Shown here: positions 45,777-53,508 of the stretch, piece by piece
How the letters are laid out: each line of letters opens with the position of its first letter
Numbering within the stretch: the first letter of the stretch is position 1
Assembly (NCBI RefSeq): GCF_902364025.1
Contig: NZ_CABJCG010000014.1
Location: 94,442 to 158,441 of the forward strand
DNA: 64,000 nt
Direction: 5' to 3'
Source: Enterocloster lavalensis
GTDB lineage: Bacteria; Bacillota; Clostridia; Lachnospirales; Lachnospiraceae
Notes under the pieces: generated by a model
What the model was told of the DNA's origin: nothing
Database searches by the model: none
Seen by the model: only the letters and a program-made list of their open reading frames with translations
Made by a program: the position numbers and the translations under genes

Positions 45777-47027
45777 TCAGACCGTGTAATAGTTGACGTT
45801 GGTGGCCGCGCAGGTGATTGCGATGGCGATCACGAACAGCAGCAGGGAGGAGACCACGATTTTCAGCAGTAATTTGTGGCCGCAGGAAACGCCGCTGACG
45901 CAGGAAACCACCCGCTTGTCGCACACCGGCTGCATCACCGCCGCAGCCAGCTGGTAGAACAGCATCAGCACCGCCAGCTTGGCGATGGGCACCAGCGTCA
46001 TAATTAACAGGACCACCACCGCGGCCGCGCCCAGGCTGTTTTTGATCAGCACGCCGGAGCCCAGCACCATCTGCGCCACCGCGCCGGCTCCCTGGCCCAG
46101 GCCCGGGATAATTTCAATGACCTTGCGCACCCCGGCCTGACCGGCGCTGTCTGCGTAGGGCACGACCATCCCCTGGAGCACCTGAAGCCCCAGCACCAGG
46201 CCCATGAGGGTTTTTAAGGCCCAGCCCACCCACTGCTCCAACAGCTCCGTCAATTTGCTGAGCATCTCCTCCTTGGCCACGTGGCCTGCCAGAACCAGCA
46301 GCACGTAGATGCGCACCACCGGGAGCAGCAGATTGCAGCACAGCCACTGGACCAGGGTCACGGCCGCTGTCATGGCCTCGTACAGTGCCACCGCGGAGAC
46401 GCTGCCCCCGGAGAAGGCCACGGTCAGAAAATAGGCGGGCATCAGCAGCTTCACAAAGTCCAGCACCTGCCCCAGCACATCCGAGGCGATCTCGATGCTG
46501 GCGAAAAAACTGGCGGCCAGGCAGGTGAACAACAGCAGGTAGGTGACGAAAAAACCGGTGTCGGATATATGCCCTCCTTTAAATACGGAGGAAAAATTGG
46601 TGAACACCGCCCCCACCATTCCGATGACCACCACCTGGGCCAACAGCGAGCCGGCGGAGTGCACCTCGCTCACCAGACTATTCTTCAGACCCATGCCCGC
46701 CTGTCCCAACACGGATTTCAAATCTCCGGTGAGCAGGGATTTCATCATGGAGGTGAAGGAGAATCCGCTCCCCGGCGTCAGCCTGGTGTCCAGAAACTCC
46801 TGAATCTTGTCCAGGTCCTCCCCGATGTCCAGCTGGCCCAGGGCGCTGTCCACCCCGGCGTCCAGCTCATCCCGACGCTCATCTTCCCGCTCCTGGGCCG
46901 TTGGCGTCTGCTCCGCTCCGTAAGTGCACGCCGGGAATCCCCCCGCGCCGCAAAAGAGCAGAATCAGGGCCGCCGCCAGGGTTGCCCTGGCCCATGTCCT
47001 GCGGTATTTTGCGCTCCGCCCGGTCAT
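45777..47027 (-). CDS. spoIIIAE: Stage III sporulation protein AE
   Basis: A 416-residue polytopic membrane protein with an N-terminal signal-like helix and about seven further helices (e.g. VVVIGMVGAVFTNFSSVFKGGHISDTGFFVTYLLLFTC). It is a predicted channel or export-gate component of the A-Q apparatus. The start overlaps the spoIIIAD stop by 4 bases, so translation is coupled. Confidence 0.95.
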   Translation of the reverse strand: MTGRSAKYRRTWARATLAAALILLFCGAGGFPACTYGAEQTPTAQEREDERRDELDAGVDSALGQLDIGEDLDKIQEFLDTRLTPGSGFSFTSMMKSLLTGDLKSVLGQAGMGLKNSLVSEVHSAGSLLAQVVVIGMVGAVFTNFSSVFKGGHISDTGFFVTYLLLFTCLAASFFASIEIASDVLGQVLDFVKLLMPAYFLTVAFSGGSVSAVALYEAMTAAVTLVQWLCCNLLLPVVRIYVLLVLAGHVAKEEMLSKLTELLEQWVGWALKTLMGLVLGLQVLQGMVVPYADSAGQAGVRKVIEIIPGLGQGAGAVAQMVLGSGVLIKNSLGAAAVVVLLIMTLVPIAKLAVLMLFYQLAAAVMQPVCDKRVVSCVSGVSCGHKLLLKIVVSSLLLFVIAIAITCAATNVNYYTV

Positions 47028-47410
47028 GTGAGAAATACCTCCAGGGTTTCCAACAGGGCCAGGAGAATCGGCGTGCTGATGGCCAGGATGGACAGCTTGC
47101 CGAAAATCTCAATCTGCGTGCCAAGGGAGCCGAAGCCCGCATCCTTGCAGATTCCGGAGGCAAACTCCGCCACATAGGTGATGCCGATCATTTTGACCAG
47201 GGTCGCCAGATAGACTTTGTTCACCCTGATGTAGCCCTGAATCCGCTCCACCGTGTCCATGATGGATTCCAGCTTGGAAATTCCGTAGAAAAAGATAAAA
47301 AATCCCGCTGCTATAATCAGATAGGTGGCGTATTCCCCTTTCATACCCTTGAGCTGCACCGCCATCAGCACCGCGGCGATGCCGGCCGCCCCAATGGCTA
47401 TTACCGTCAT
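47024..47410 (-). CDS. spoIIIAD: Stage III sporulation protein AD
   Basis: A 128-residue membrane protein with four helices. ATLVKMIGITYVAEFASGICKDAGFGSLGTQIEIFGKLSIL is the family signature, related to AC and to export-apparatus proteins of the flagellar type. Confidence 0.95.
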   Translation of the reverse strand: MTVIAIGAAGIAAVLMAVQLKGMKGEYATYLIIAAGFFIFFYGISKLESIMDTVERIQGYIRVNKVYLATLVKMIGITYVAEFASGICKDAGFGSLGTQIEIFGKLSILAISTPILLALLETLEVFLT

Positions 47411-47473
47411 ATTCCTCAGCTCCTTCCAGTCTCCGCCGCCCCGCGCCGGAACGTGCCTCTATGGTTTGCCTGT

Positions 47474-47668
47474 TTAAAGCGCAAACAGGTTTTTTATGGT
47501 TTCAAACAGTTCATATATGTACGGTACCATCCAGAAAAGCACCAGCACCAGGCCCGCCAGGCTGGTTAAAAACGCCTGTTCCTCCCTTCCGCTGTGCTTT
47601 AACACCTGGCAGATGACGGAAACCAGAATCCCCACTGCCGCAATTTTAAATATCAGGTTTACCCCCAT
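47474..47668 (-). CDS. spoIIIAC: Stage III sporulation protein AC
   Basis: A 64-residue protein of two transmembrane helices (LIFKIAAVGILVSVICQVL, AFLTSLAGLVLVLFWMV), as in all spore formers. The start at 47668 follows ggaggcagtc; a start four codons earlier lacks support. The 63-base gap to spoIIIAD is the longest inside the operon. Confidence 0.95.
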   Translation of the reverse strand: MGVNLIFKIAAVGILVSVICQVLKHSGREEQAFLTSLAGLVLVLFWMVPYIYELFETIKNLFAL

Positions 47669-47696
47669 GACTGCCTCCAATTCCTTCTAACTTCCG

Positions 47697-48227
47697 TCAG
47701 CACATGACGATGACGAGAAAAATCCCGCCCATGACGCCAAGGCTGGTATACAGACGGCATTTTTCCTGCCGGTGCGCCTGCAGATATTCGATGGACAGGT
47801 CCAACTGTTCCAGATACAGAAGCAGCGTGCGCTCCTGCATGTCCACGTCCAGATAACCCAGGTGCTCCCCCAGGGCGGTGAACTGCTCCAGATCGGCCCT
47901 GGTCAGGGGCAGATTCTTCGCGCCCGCGGCCATTGTCCGGATTTCCCCGCTCCAGATTTCCTGAAGGCTCTCGCCCTCCTGGGTGCAGATGCGCTCCGAT
48001 GCCCGGACGAACATGTCCCCCAAAGGCCCTCCGCTCCGCCTGCCCACCCGCTCCAGGGCTTCGGCCAGGGGCGCGTGGCTGTAGGTGATCTCACCTTTTA
48101 GGAAATAGATCATCTGCCGCAATTTTTCCAGCAAACGCAGCCGCTCCTTCCACTGCCCGGCCAGATACATGCCCAGGCCCGGGGCGGAAATGAGAATCAG
48201 GGCCGCGCCGAGATATTTTAGCAACAT
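47697..48227 (-). CDS. spoIIIAB: Stage III sporulation protein AB
   Basis: A 176-residue protein with an N-terminal transmembrane helix and C-terminal helix, between which lies a soluble helical domain (LRLLEKLRQMIYFLKGEITYSHAPLAEALERVGRRSGGP). It resembles SpoIIIAB from other clostridia. It overlaps the end of spoIIIAA by 10 bases. Confidence 0.93.
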   Translation of the reverse strand: MLLKYLGAALILISAPGLGMYLAGQWKERLRLLEKLRQMIYFLKGEITYSHAPLAEALERVGRRSGGPLGDMFVRASERICTQEGESLQEIWSGEIRTMAAGAKNLPLTRADLEQFTALGEHLGYLDVDMQERTLLLYLEQLDLSIEYLQAHRQEKCRLYTSLGVMGGIFLVIVMC

Positions 48228-49357
48228 ATGCGTTCACCTGGCCTTTCCTTGGAATGAGGAACCGTTTGGGGGTGCGGCGGCCCGGGCGGGACTGCCGCTT
48301 TCTCGTAGCCCGGGACGCACTGTCCTGGGCTTCCCACCGCTCCGCACCGTTCCCCATCCAGCTCCCGCCCGTCCCGCCCCAGTATCCGCAGTCGCCGTCC
48401 ATTTTCCGGGGACGGTTCCAGCAGGATGTAGCGCTCGAACACGCCCTCCTCCACCAGCCGTCCAAGGGCCGGTTTGCTGTAAATATCTTCCAGCGACGCG
48501 CCGTGAACCGTGGCGGCCAGGGCGCAGCCGCAGCTCTGTATGTAGCCCACGGCCTCCACGTCCCCGGCGCTGCCGATCTCGTCCACAGCCACCACCTGGG
48601 GGGCCATGCTGCGCACCAGCATCATCATACCCTGGTCCTTGGGACAGCAGTCCAGCACGTCGGTGCGGGGGCCTAAGTCATTTTGCGGGACGCCCTGATA
48701 GCAGGCTCCCAGCTCCGACCGCTCGTCCACCACCCCCACGGTCATCCCCGGCGCAAAGGCATTTCCGGCGGAAACCTGCCGGATCACATCCCGCAGCAGC
48801 GTTGTCTTTCCGCACCGCGGCGGCGAGATGATCAGAGTGTTGCAGAAATGCGGGCCCGGCTGTCCGGGCTGCCGTGCGTACAGATATCCCATGATTCCGT
48901 CCGCACAGCCCTTCACCTGGTGGGCCACCCGCACATTGACAAAGGAGATGAATTTCATCAGGCGGACGCCCTGCCGGTCCGCCACCGTCCTGCCCGCCAC
49001 CCCGATCCGGTGGCCGCCCTGGACGGTGATAAAGCCCTGGCGCAGCTCCTCCTCCGCGGCGTAGAGGGAATAGCTGCTCATGTAGTCCACCGCGGCCCGC
49101 AGCTCCTCCCGGCTGGCCCGGTAAGGGCGGGCGGAGGAAGAGGGGGCGGACCGGAAGGAATCTGCTCCTTCCTCTGCGTTCCCCAGCAGTTCGCCGCCCT
49201 GCCCCACCATGTACTCCCGGTTTTTGCAGACCAGAATCACCGGCTGCCCCGCCCGCAGGCGGATCTCCTGTATATCCTCAAACTCCGCCGGAACCTGTCC
49301 CAGCAGAGCGCGCAATTCCTTTGGAAACAATTTCAGAATCTCATCCTTCCGGTTCAT
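48218..49357 (-). CDS. spoIIIAA: Stage III sporulation protein AA, ATPase with a longer C-terminal tail
   Basis: A 379-residue cytoplasmic ATPase of the type II/IV secretion family that would energise the A-Q channel. Walker A is SPPRCGKTTLLRDVI near residue 185 and Walker B-like VVAVDEIGSAGDVEAV near 245. The family is usually about 310-330 residues; here some 45 Pro/Gly/Cys-rich residues follow the core. It is first in the operon, with a sigma-E-type promoter 23 bases upstream and the aaaaggagtgagg ribosome site. Confidence 0.94.
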   Translation of the reverse strand: MNRKDEILKLFPKELRALLGQVPAEFEDIQEIRLRAGQPVILVCKNREYMVGQGGELLGNAEEGADSFRSAPSSSARPYRASREELRAAVDYMSSYSLYAAEEELRQGFITVQGGHRIGVAGRTVADRQGVRLMKFISFVNVRVAHQVKGCADGIMGYLYARQPGQPGPHFCNTLIISPPRCGKTTLLRDVIRQVSAGNAFAPGMTVGVVDERSELGACYQGVPQNDLGPRTDVLDCCPKDQGMMMLVRSMAPQVVAVDEIGSAGDVEAVGYIQSCGCALAATVHGASLEDIYSKPALGRLVEEGVFERYILLEPSPENGRRLRILGRDGRELDGERCGAVGSPGQCVPGYEKAAVPPGPPHPQTVPHSKERPGERICC

Positions 49358-49379
49358 CCCGCCTCACTCCTTTTACCTC

Positions 49380-49408
49380 AGTATATGAGACAGGCCCTGG
49401 TTTATGAC
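49380..49408 (-). promoter_or_regulatory. Probable sigma-E promoter of the spoIIIA operon
   Basis: On the minus strand GTCATAAA (49408-49401), a 13-base spacer and CATATACT (49387-49380) match the sigma-E -35 (GKMATATT-like) and -10 (CATACANT-like) elements. The start codon is 23 bases downstream of the -10 box. This fits known mother-cell expression of spoIIIA. Confidence 0.65.
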
Positions 49409-49424
49409 CAGGATCTTTTCGACA

Positions 49425-49507
49425 GGATGTCCATCCGATGGGGGAATTGGCACAAAAATTCGCTTACAAGCGAGCTTGACGCGGCTTTCTGCGCCAATTT
49501 CCCCGCC
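49425..49507. repeat. Structured 83-base repeat, copy 1
   Basis: Copy 1 of an 83-base unit, 73 of 83 bases identical to 49564-49646. It folds into a hairpin of about 19 base pairs (49440-49458 with 49486-49504), with an inner CGCT/AGCG stem in the loop. Confidence 0.85.
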
Positions 49508-49516
49508 ACATACCGG

Positions 49517-49653
49517 TTGAGACGGCTCCTCTTCTTGACCGGAAAAGACGGTCAAGAAGCATCGGATGTCCATCCGATGGGGAAATTGGCACCAAGATCG
49601 GCTTACAAGCGAGCTTGACGCCGCTCTTGGCACCAATTTCCCCGCCGTCTCAA
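49517..49653. ncRNA. Candidate multibranched structured element, RNA or mobile-element remnant
   Basis: TTGAGACGG (49517-49525) and CCGTCTCAA (49645-49653) can close a stem around two hairpins: a perfect 11-base stem (49531-49541 with 49549-49559, loop 7) and the copy-2 hairpin (49579-49597 with 49625-49643). An extra CATCGGATG/CATCCGATG inverted repeat (49560-49579) offers an alternative fold. There is no open frame of note across it. Whether it is transcribed is not known. Confidence 0.4.
49564..49646. repeat. Structured 83-base repeat, copy 2
   Basis: Second copy of the unit at 49425-49507. Two stem positions that are A-T in copy 1 are C-G and G-C in copy 2, so pairing is kept although the bases differ. 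Confidence 0.85.
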
Positions 49654-49699
49654 CTGTTTCGTATAAATATTAATAAGTATAAATAATATATAAATCGTA

Positions 49700-49729
49700 T
49701 TGTCCTCCAATACTAATATATGGTATGAT
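49700..49729 (+). promoter_or_regulatory. Promoter of the PurF-like gene
   Basis: TTGTCC (49700-49705) and TATGAT (49724-49729), spaced 18, with TGG in front of the -10 box (extended -10). It lies between the structured element and the coding region. Confidence 0.55.
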
Positions 49730-49783
49730 GAATATGACATGTTTTTATGAAGCCGCAAAACGAAGAAGCGAGGAAAATCATAA

Positions 49784-51199
49784 ATGGGTGGAATATTCGG
49801 AGTTGTATCGAAGCAGAGCTGTACGCTGGATCTGTTTTTTGGCGTGGACTATCACTCCCATCTTGGAACCAAGAGGGGCGGCATGGCCGTATACGGGGAA
49901 CAGGGCTTTACCCGCTCGATCCACAATATCGAGAACACGCCCTTCCGCACGAAATTTGACGGGGATTTGGAGGAGCTGGAGGGAAATCTCGGCATCGGCT
50001 GCATTTCCGACAACGAACCTCAGCCCCTGTTGATCCAGTCCCATCTGGGAAGCTACGCCATCACCACGGTGGGGAAAATCAACAATATGGACGAGCTGGT
50101 GGCCGAGGCTTATGAGAACGGCCATATCCATTTTATGGAAATGAGTCACGGCCGCATCAACGCCACGGAGCTGGTGGCCGCCATCATCAACCAGAAGCCC
50201 ACGCTGGTAGAGGGGATTTTGTACGCCCAGGAGAAGATCGAGGGCTCCATGAGCATTCTCATCCTGACCCCCGAGGGAATCTACGCCTCCCGGGACCGCT
50301 ACGGGAGAATGCCGATTGTAATCGGAAAAAAGGACAACGCCCACTGCGTGTCCTTCGAGAGCTTCGCCTATATCAATCTGGGTTACTCGGATTTAAAGGA
50401 ACTGGGGCCGGGGGAGATCGATTTCATCACGCCGGAGCGCGTGGAAATACTCAGCCCTCCCAGGGAGGAGATGAAAATCTGCGCTTTCCTCTGGGTGTAC
50501 TACGGCTACCCCACCTCCTCCTACGAGGGGATCAACGTGGAGCAGATGCGTTACCAGTGCGGACGCCTCCTGGCCCGCCGGGATCAGGAAAATGACGTCC
50601 GCCCCGACATTGTAGCCGGCGTCCCGGACTCCGGCATCGCCCACGCGGTGGGTTACGCCAACGAGTCGAAAATCCCCTTTGCCCGCCCCTTCATCAAATA
50701 CACCCCCACCTGGCCCCGGTCCTTCATGCCCACCAGCCAGGGCCAGCGCAACCTGATCGCCCGGATGAAGCTGATCCCCGTGGACGCGCTGATCCGCGAT
50801 AAGAGCCTGCTGCTCATCGACGACTCCATTGTGCGGGGCACCCAGCTGGGCGAAACCACGGAATTTCTGTACCAGAGCGGCGCAAAGGAGGTGCACATCC
50901 GCCCGGCCTGCCCGCCCATCATGTTCGGCTGCCGCTACTTAAACTTCTCCCGCTCCTCCTCGGAGCTGGACCTGATCACCCGGCGGATCATCCAGGAACG
51001 GGAGGGGGATAACGTGTCCGACGAGGTGCTGCTGGATTACGCCAACCCGGACAGCCAGAATTACCGGGAGATGGTGGAGGAAATCCGCTGCCGGCTGAAT
51101 TTCACCACCCTGCGCTTCCACCGCCTGGACGACCTGGTGGAGTCCATCGGACTGCCGGACTGCAAGCTTTGCACTTACTGCTGGAGCGGAAAAAAATAA
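49784..51199 (+). CDS. Amidophosphoribosyltransferase paralogue (PurF-like) lacking the glutaminase Cys
   Basis: A 471-residue protein with the two-domain layout of PurF. The N-terminal Ntn domain begins MGGIFGVVS, where PurF needs MCGIFG, so the nucleophile Cys is Gly; the RYST and HNGN-type glutamine-binding segments are also replaced (ISDNEPQPL, VGKINN). The phosphoribosyltransferase PRPP loop LLLIDDSIVRGTQ (about 343-356) is intact, and Cys at KICAF, RPACPP/FGC and CKLCTYC match positions of the 4Fe-4S ligands. It therefore probably does not use glutamine. It may use ammonia or do something else. It is not next to other purine genes. Confidence 0.85.
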   Translation: MGGIFGVVSKQSCTLDLFFGVDYHSHLGTKRGGMAVYGEQGFTRSIHNIENTPFRTKFDGDLEELEGNLGIGCISDNEPQPLLIQSHLGSYAITTVGKINNMDELVAEAYENGHIHFMEMSHGRINATELVAAIINQKPTLVEGILYAQEKIEGSMSILILTPEGIYASRDRYGRMPIVIGKKDNAHCVSFESFAYINLGYSDLKELGPGEIDFITPERVEILSPPREEMKICAFLWVYYGYPTSSYEGINVEQMRYQCGRLLARRDQENDVRPDIVAGVPDSGIAHAVGYANESKIPFARPFIKYTPTWPRSFMPTSQGQRNLIARMKLIPVDALIRDKSLLLIDDSIVRGTQLGETTEFLYQSGAKEVHIRPACPPIMFGCRYLNFSRSSSELDLITRRIIQEREGDNVSDEVLLDYANPDSQNYREMVEEIRCRLNFTTLRFHRLDDLVESIGLPDCKLCTYCWSGKK

Positions 51200-51236
51200 A
51201 CGGGAAGCGAACGGTTCCCATCTCACCGCATATACA

Positions 51237-51299
51237 TGGAAAACGGCCCCGCCGGGCAGCTGATACTGCGCTCCCGGCGGGGCCGTTTTCCATATTTTT
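51237..51299 (+). terminator. Terminator after the PurF-like gene
   Basis: A perfect 20-base stem (51237-51256 with 51273-51292) is followed by TATTTTTA. It also lies at the end of the convergent gene at 51307. Confidence 0.9.
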
Positions 51300-51306
51300 A
51301 TTCCCA

Positions 51307-52056
51307 TCACAACTGCCGTACTCTCGTCTTCCAGCTGCATAACGACAGACGGTGTTTCAATTCCTCCCGCAGCCGGTCGTCCTCAATCACGAGATCGGCC
51401 GCCTGGGGTAGATACACGTTTTCCAGATATTTCCTAAACTGTTCCGCCCAATCCTGGCCCGGATCAATTTCCACGATTTCAACATCAACCACCGCCGTAA
51501 TCATTGTGGGAAACCCATACTGTTCCACCCAGACGGGCAGCTCCATCTCCGCACCATATTCATCGATCCGGCACCGGATCGTATTCGGATTCTTATCCGG
51601 ATCGTAGTCCAAAGGCGTCCCCTTCAGCAGCCCTTCCTTTGTCAGATTTTCCGGCGGAACCCGGATCAGGGAGACCTCCTCGCCGTAATAGCCGTTGCTG
51701 GTGCCCAGCCATCTGAGGGTGACGTATCCTTTCCGGGTGGCAAATTTATAGAAGGTCCAGGTGTAGTGCGTCATCGACGCCTCGTCCATTCCGCTCTCCC
51801 CGGCCACCTCCTCGGCCATCAGAATCGGACTGTCCAGCAGATATTCCAGCTCGCCGCAGATATCCTCGATCCGCACCGATTCGCAGCAGCCCTGCTCATG
51901 GTACATTAAATATACAGTGTGATCGGAGCAGAAAAAACGCAGCTCCTCCATGTCTCCCCACACCTCCAGGCTGGTCACTGTCTTTCCCAAAAGCTCCGAA
52001 ACAGGAACCTCCTCCGCTCCCTCCAGGTAATAATAATACGACTCACCGTGTCTCAT
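51307..52056 (-). CDS. DUF7448-like domain protein, unknown function
   Basis: A 249-residue soluble protein. Residues about 20-125 read LLGKTVTSLEVWGDMEELRFFCSDHTVYLMYHEQGCCESVRIEDICG and YTWTFYKFATRKGYVTLRWLGTSNGYYGEEV, which I recognise as DUF7448-type. The C-terminal half has no motif known to me. The following gene on the same strand ends upstream after a 34-base gap, so they may be co-transcribed. No function is known. Confidence 0.75.
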   Translation of the reverse strand: MRHGESYYYYLEGAEEVPVSELLGKTVTSLEVWGDMEELRFFCSDHTVYLMYHEQGCCESVRIEDICGELEYLLDSPILMAEEVAGESGMDEASMTHYTWTFYKFATRKGYVTLRWLGTSNGYYGEEVSLIRVPPENLTKEGLLKGTPLDYDPDKNPNTIRCRIDEYGAEMELPVWVEQYGFPTMITAVVDVEIVEIDPGQDWAEQFRKYLENVYLPQAADLVIEDDRLREELKHRLSLCSWKTRVRQL

Positions 52057-52090
52057 TCCAACCTCCTTTTTCCACCTCGCGCCCTGTCCG

Positions 52091-53011
52091 TCAGCTGCAA
52101 AAGTCCACGTTCAGTTCCCGCAGCTCCCCGGGCTTTAAAGGTTCCCCGGAAACCGCCCCGGTCAGCAGAAGCGGCGTCTCCCCCACGTTGCACAGGTAGA
52201 CATGTTCCCAGAGCCTGAAACGGAAGTGGGTATGTTCCATTTCAGGCTCATCCACACTGTGCACCCACTGCAATTCGACCCACGGAAGCATCTTTGCCCC
52301 CAGTATCTCCAGACAATTCACCCCGCGGATGCGGTATTGCAGCTGGAATACCGTGCCTTTGGGCGAATCATCGTCCTTCCATTTCAGGCAGATCGTCACC
52401 AAAGGTTCCTTACCGGCCTCCAGCCGCCGCGAAGGATATTCCCAGTGCTCGTACCTGGCCTTTGATTTTCCTTCATGAAAACAGTGGTAATAGTTCCGGC
52501 AGAACGCGCTCAGATCGATGCGCAGCGCATTTTCCTCATTCCACGGTTCCAAAGCAGAAGGCTGCGGCTCCCGCTCTCTGTCAGCGGCCATCCTCATGGC
52601 CCGAATGCGCTTCCACGCGCCGGGGTCCAGCCCGTTCCTCTCAGCCCATTCCATACATTGATCTCGATGGTATTCCTCCTCAGAGTACAAATATAAATCC
52701 TCCATCCAGAAACAGGCGAAGCATTTCAGGTCAAAGGAATCCAGCTTACGAACCAGGTGGTACCACTCCTTTTTTTCTTTCCCGAACACCCTGGGCCAGG
52801 CGTTCTCGTTCAGAAGCACCAGGAAAATGGACCCGTCCTCCACCTCCACCTCGAAACCGCCGGGTACAGTCGACACCGCCCGGATGGGAGCGGCGGCCAC
52901 GTCGAACCCCTCGCCTCTCCCCCATATCCACAGGCCTACTGCGCCTGTCTTCTCGTCCTCTGCGGGGCTTACCCTCCAGTTTACCAGTTCGTTCCGATTG
53001 TTCTCACCCAT
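52091..53011 (-). CDS. Unknown 306-residue protein with DUF2442-like start and repeatless soluble body
   Basis: No family was recognised with confidence. Residues 10-75 (WRVSPAEDEKTGAVGLWIWGRGEGFDVAAAPIRAV, then VEDGSIFLVLLNENAWPRVFG) form a beta-rich domain. Later a Trp-rich helical part (LKCFACFWMEDLYLYSEEEYHRDQCMEWAERNGLDP) and a beta-rich C-terminal domain end in LNVDFCS. The start at 53011 follows gagaggagaacggcg. The ending resembles LNADFYF of the protein at 54822-55124, so the C-terminal domains may be related. Confidence 0.65.
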   Translation of the reverse strand: MGENNRNELVNWRVSPAEDEKTGAVGLWIWGRGEGFDVAAAPIRAVSTVPGGFEVEVEDGSIFLVLLNENAWPRVFGKEKKEWYHLVRKLDSFDLKCFACFWMEDLYLYSEEEYHRDQCMEWAERNGLDPGAWKRIRAMRMAADREREPQPSALEPWNEENALRIDLSAFCRNYYHCFHEGKSKARYEHWEYPSRRLEAGKEPLVTICLKWKDDDSPKGTVFQLQYRIRGVNCLEILGAKMLPWVELQWVHSVDEPEMEHTHFRFRLWEHVYLCNVGETPLLLTGAVSGEPLKPGELRELNVDFCS

Positions 53012-53334
53012 CGCCGTTCTCCTCTCTTCTGCATCTTTTGCCGCGGCATGGTCAGGCCTCCTATGTGCAGTATAGCAAAACAGATACGCCTGCGCAGGTG
53101 CGCAGGAACGGTAAAGTGGCGTGGCGGGATGGAAATGGCGGGTGGGCGGGATGGAACTTTCCATATCGAGGGGGATTTTGTCGGGTTTCGGCGGCAATGC
53201 CTGAAGTATCTAAAACCGGACATTTTCAGCACAGTCTCATATTCATCCTTAACCGGTGTGCACTTGCAGACATTTCATATTTCATATTGTTCCGATTCGT
53301 GATACCATAGACACAGAGAGCCCGGGAACAGGGC
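53012..53334. other. Intergenic region with minus-strand promoter
   Basis: Contains an extended -10 (TGC-TATACT on the minus strand, TATACT at 53074-53069) for the gene at 52091-53011, preceded by GC-rich sequence with a GCCTGCGCAGG palindrome. The right half is AT-richer, with no clear promoter for the small frame starting at 53335. No RNA gene was recognised. Confidence 0.4.
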
Positions 53335-53508
53335 GTGGACGAGCTGATCCGTTGCCTGCAACGAAACCAGAAGAACCACATCCTTTACCATTATGAAGGC
53401 CAACTGACGGGAGACTACGACCAGACGGAGAGCGAGGAGGAAATCCTGGCCATGATCCGGTGGGGCCGGAGTCAAAGCCCTGACGACGGCCGCGGAGACC
53501 AGACATGA
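53335..53508 (+). CDS. Possible small protein coupled to the AlkX-like gene
   Basis: A 57-codon frame from a GTG at 53335 that ends in ATGA overlapping the start of the next gene. It reads DELIRCLQRNQKNHILYHYE and later TESEEEILAMIRWGR, a charged and helical sequence with codon use like its neighbours. No ATG and no good ribosome site precede it, and a stop lies just upstream, so it may be the tail of a degraded gene. Function unknown. Confidence 0.4.
   Translation: MDELIRCLQRNQKNHILYHYEGQLTGDYDQTESEEEILAMIRWGRSQSPDDGRGDQT

Noticed and set aside
49425..49653. Possible two-repeat CRISPR
   Set aside because: Units of 83 bases with internal hairpins and only two copies; no cas genes in the window.
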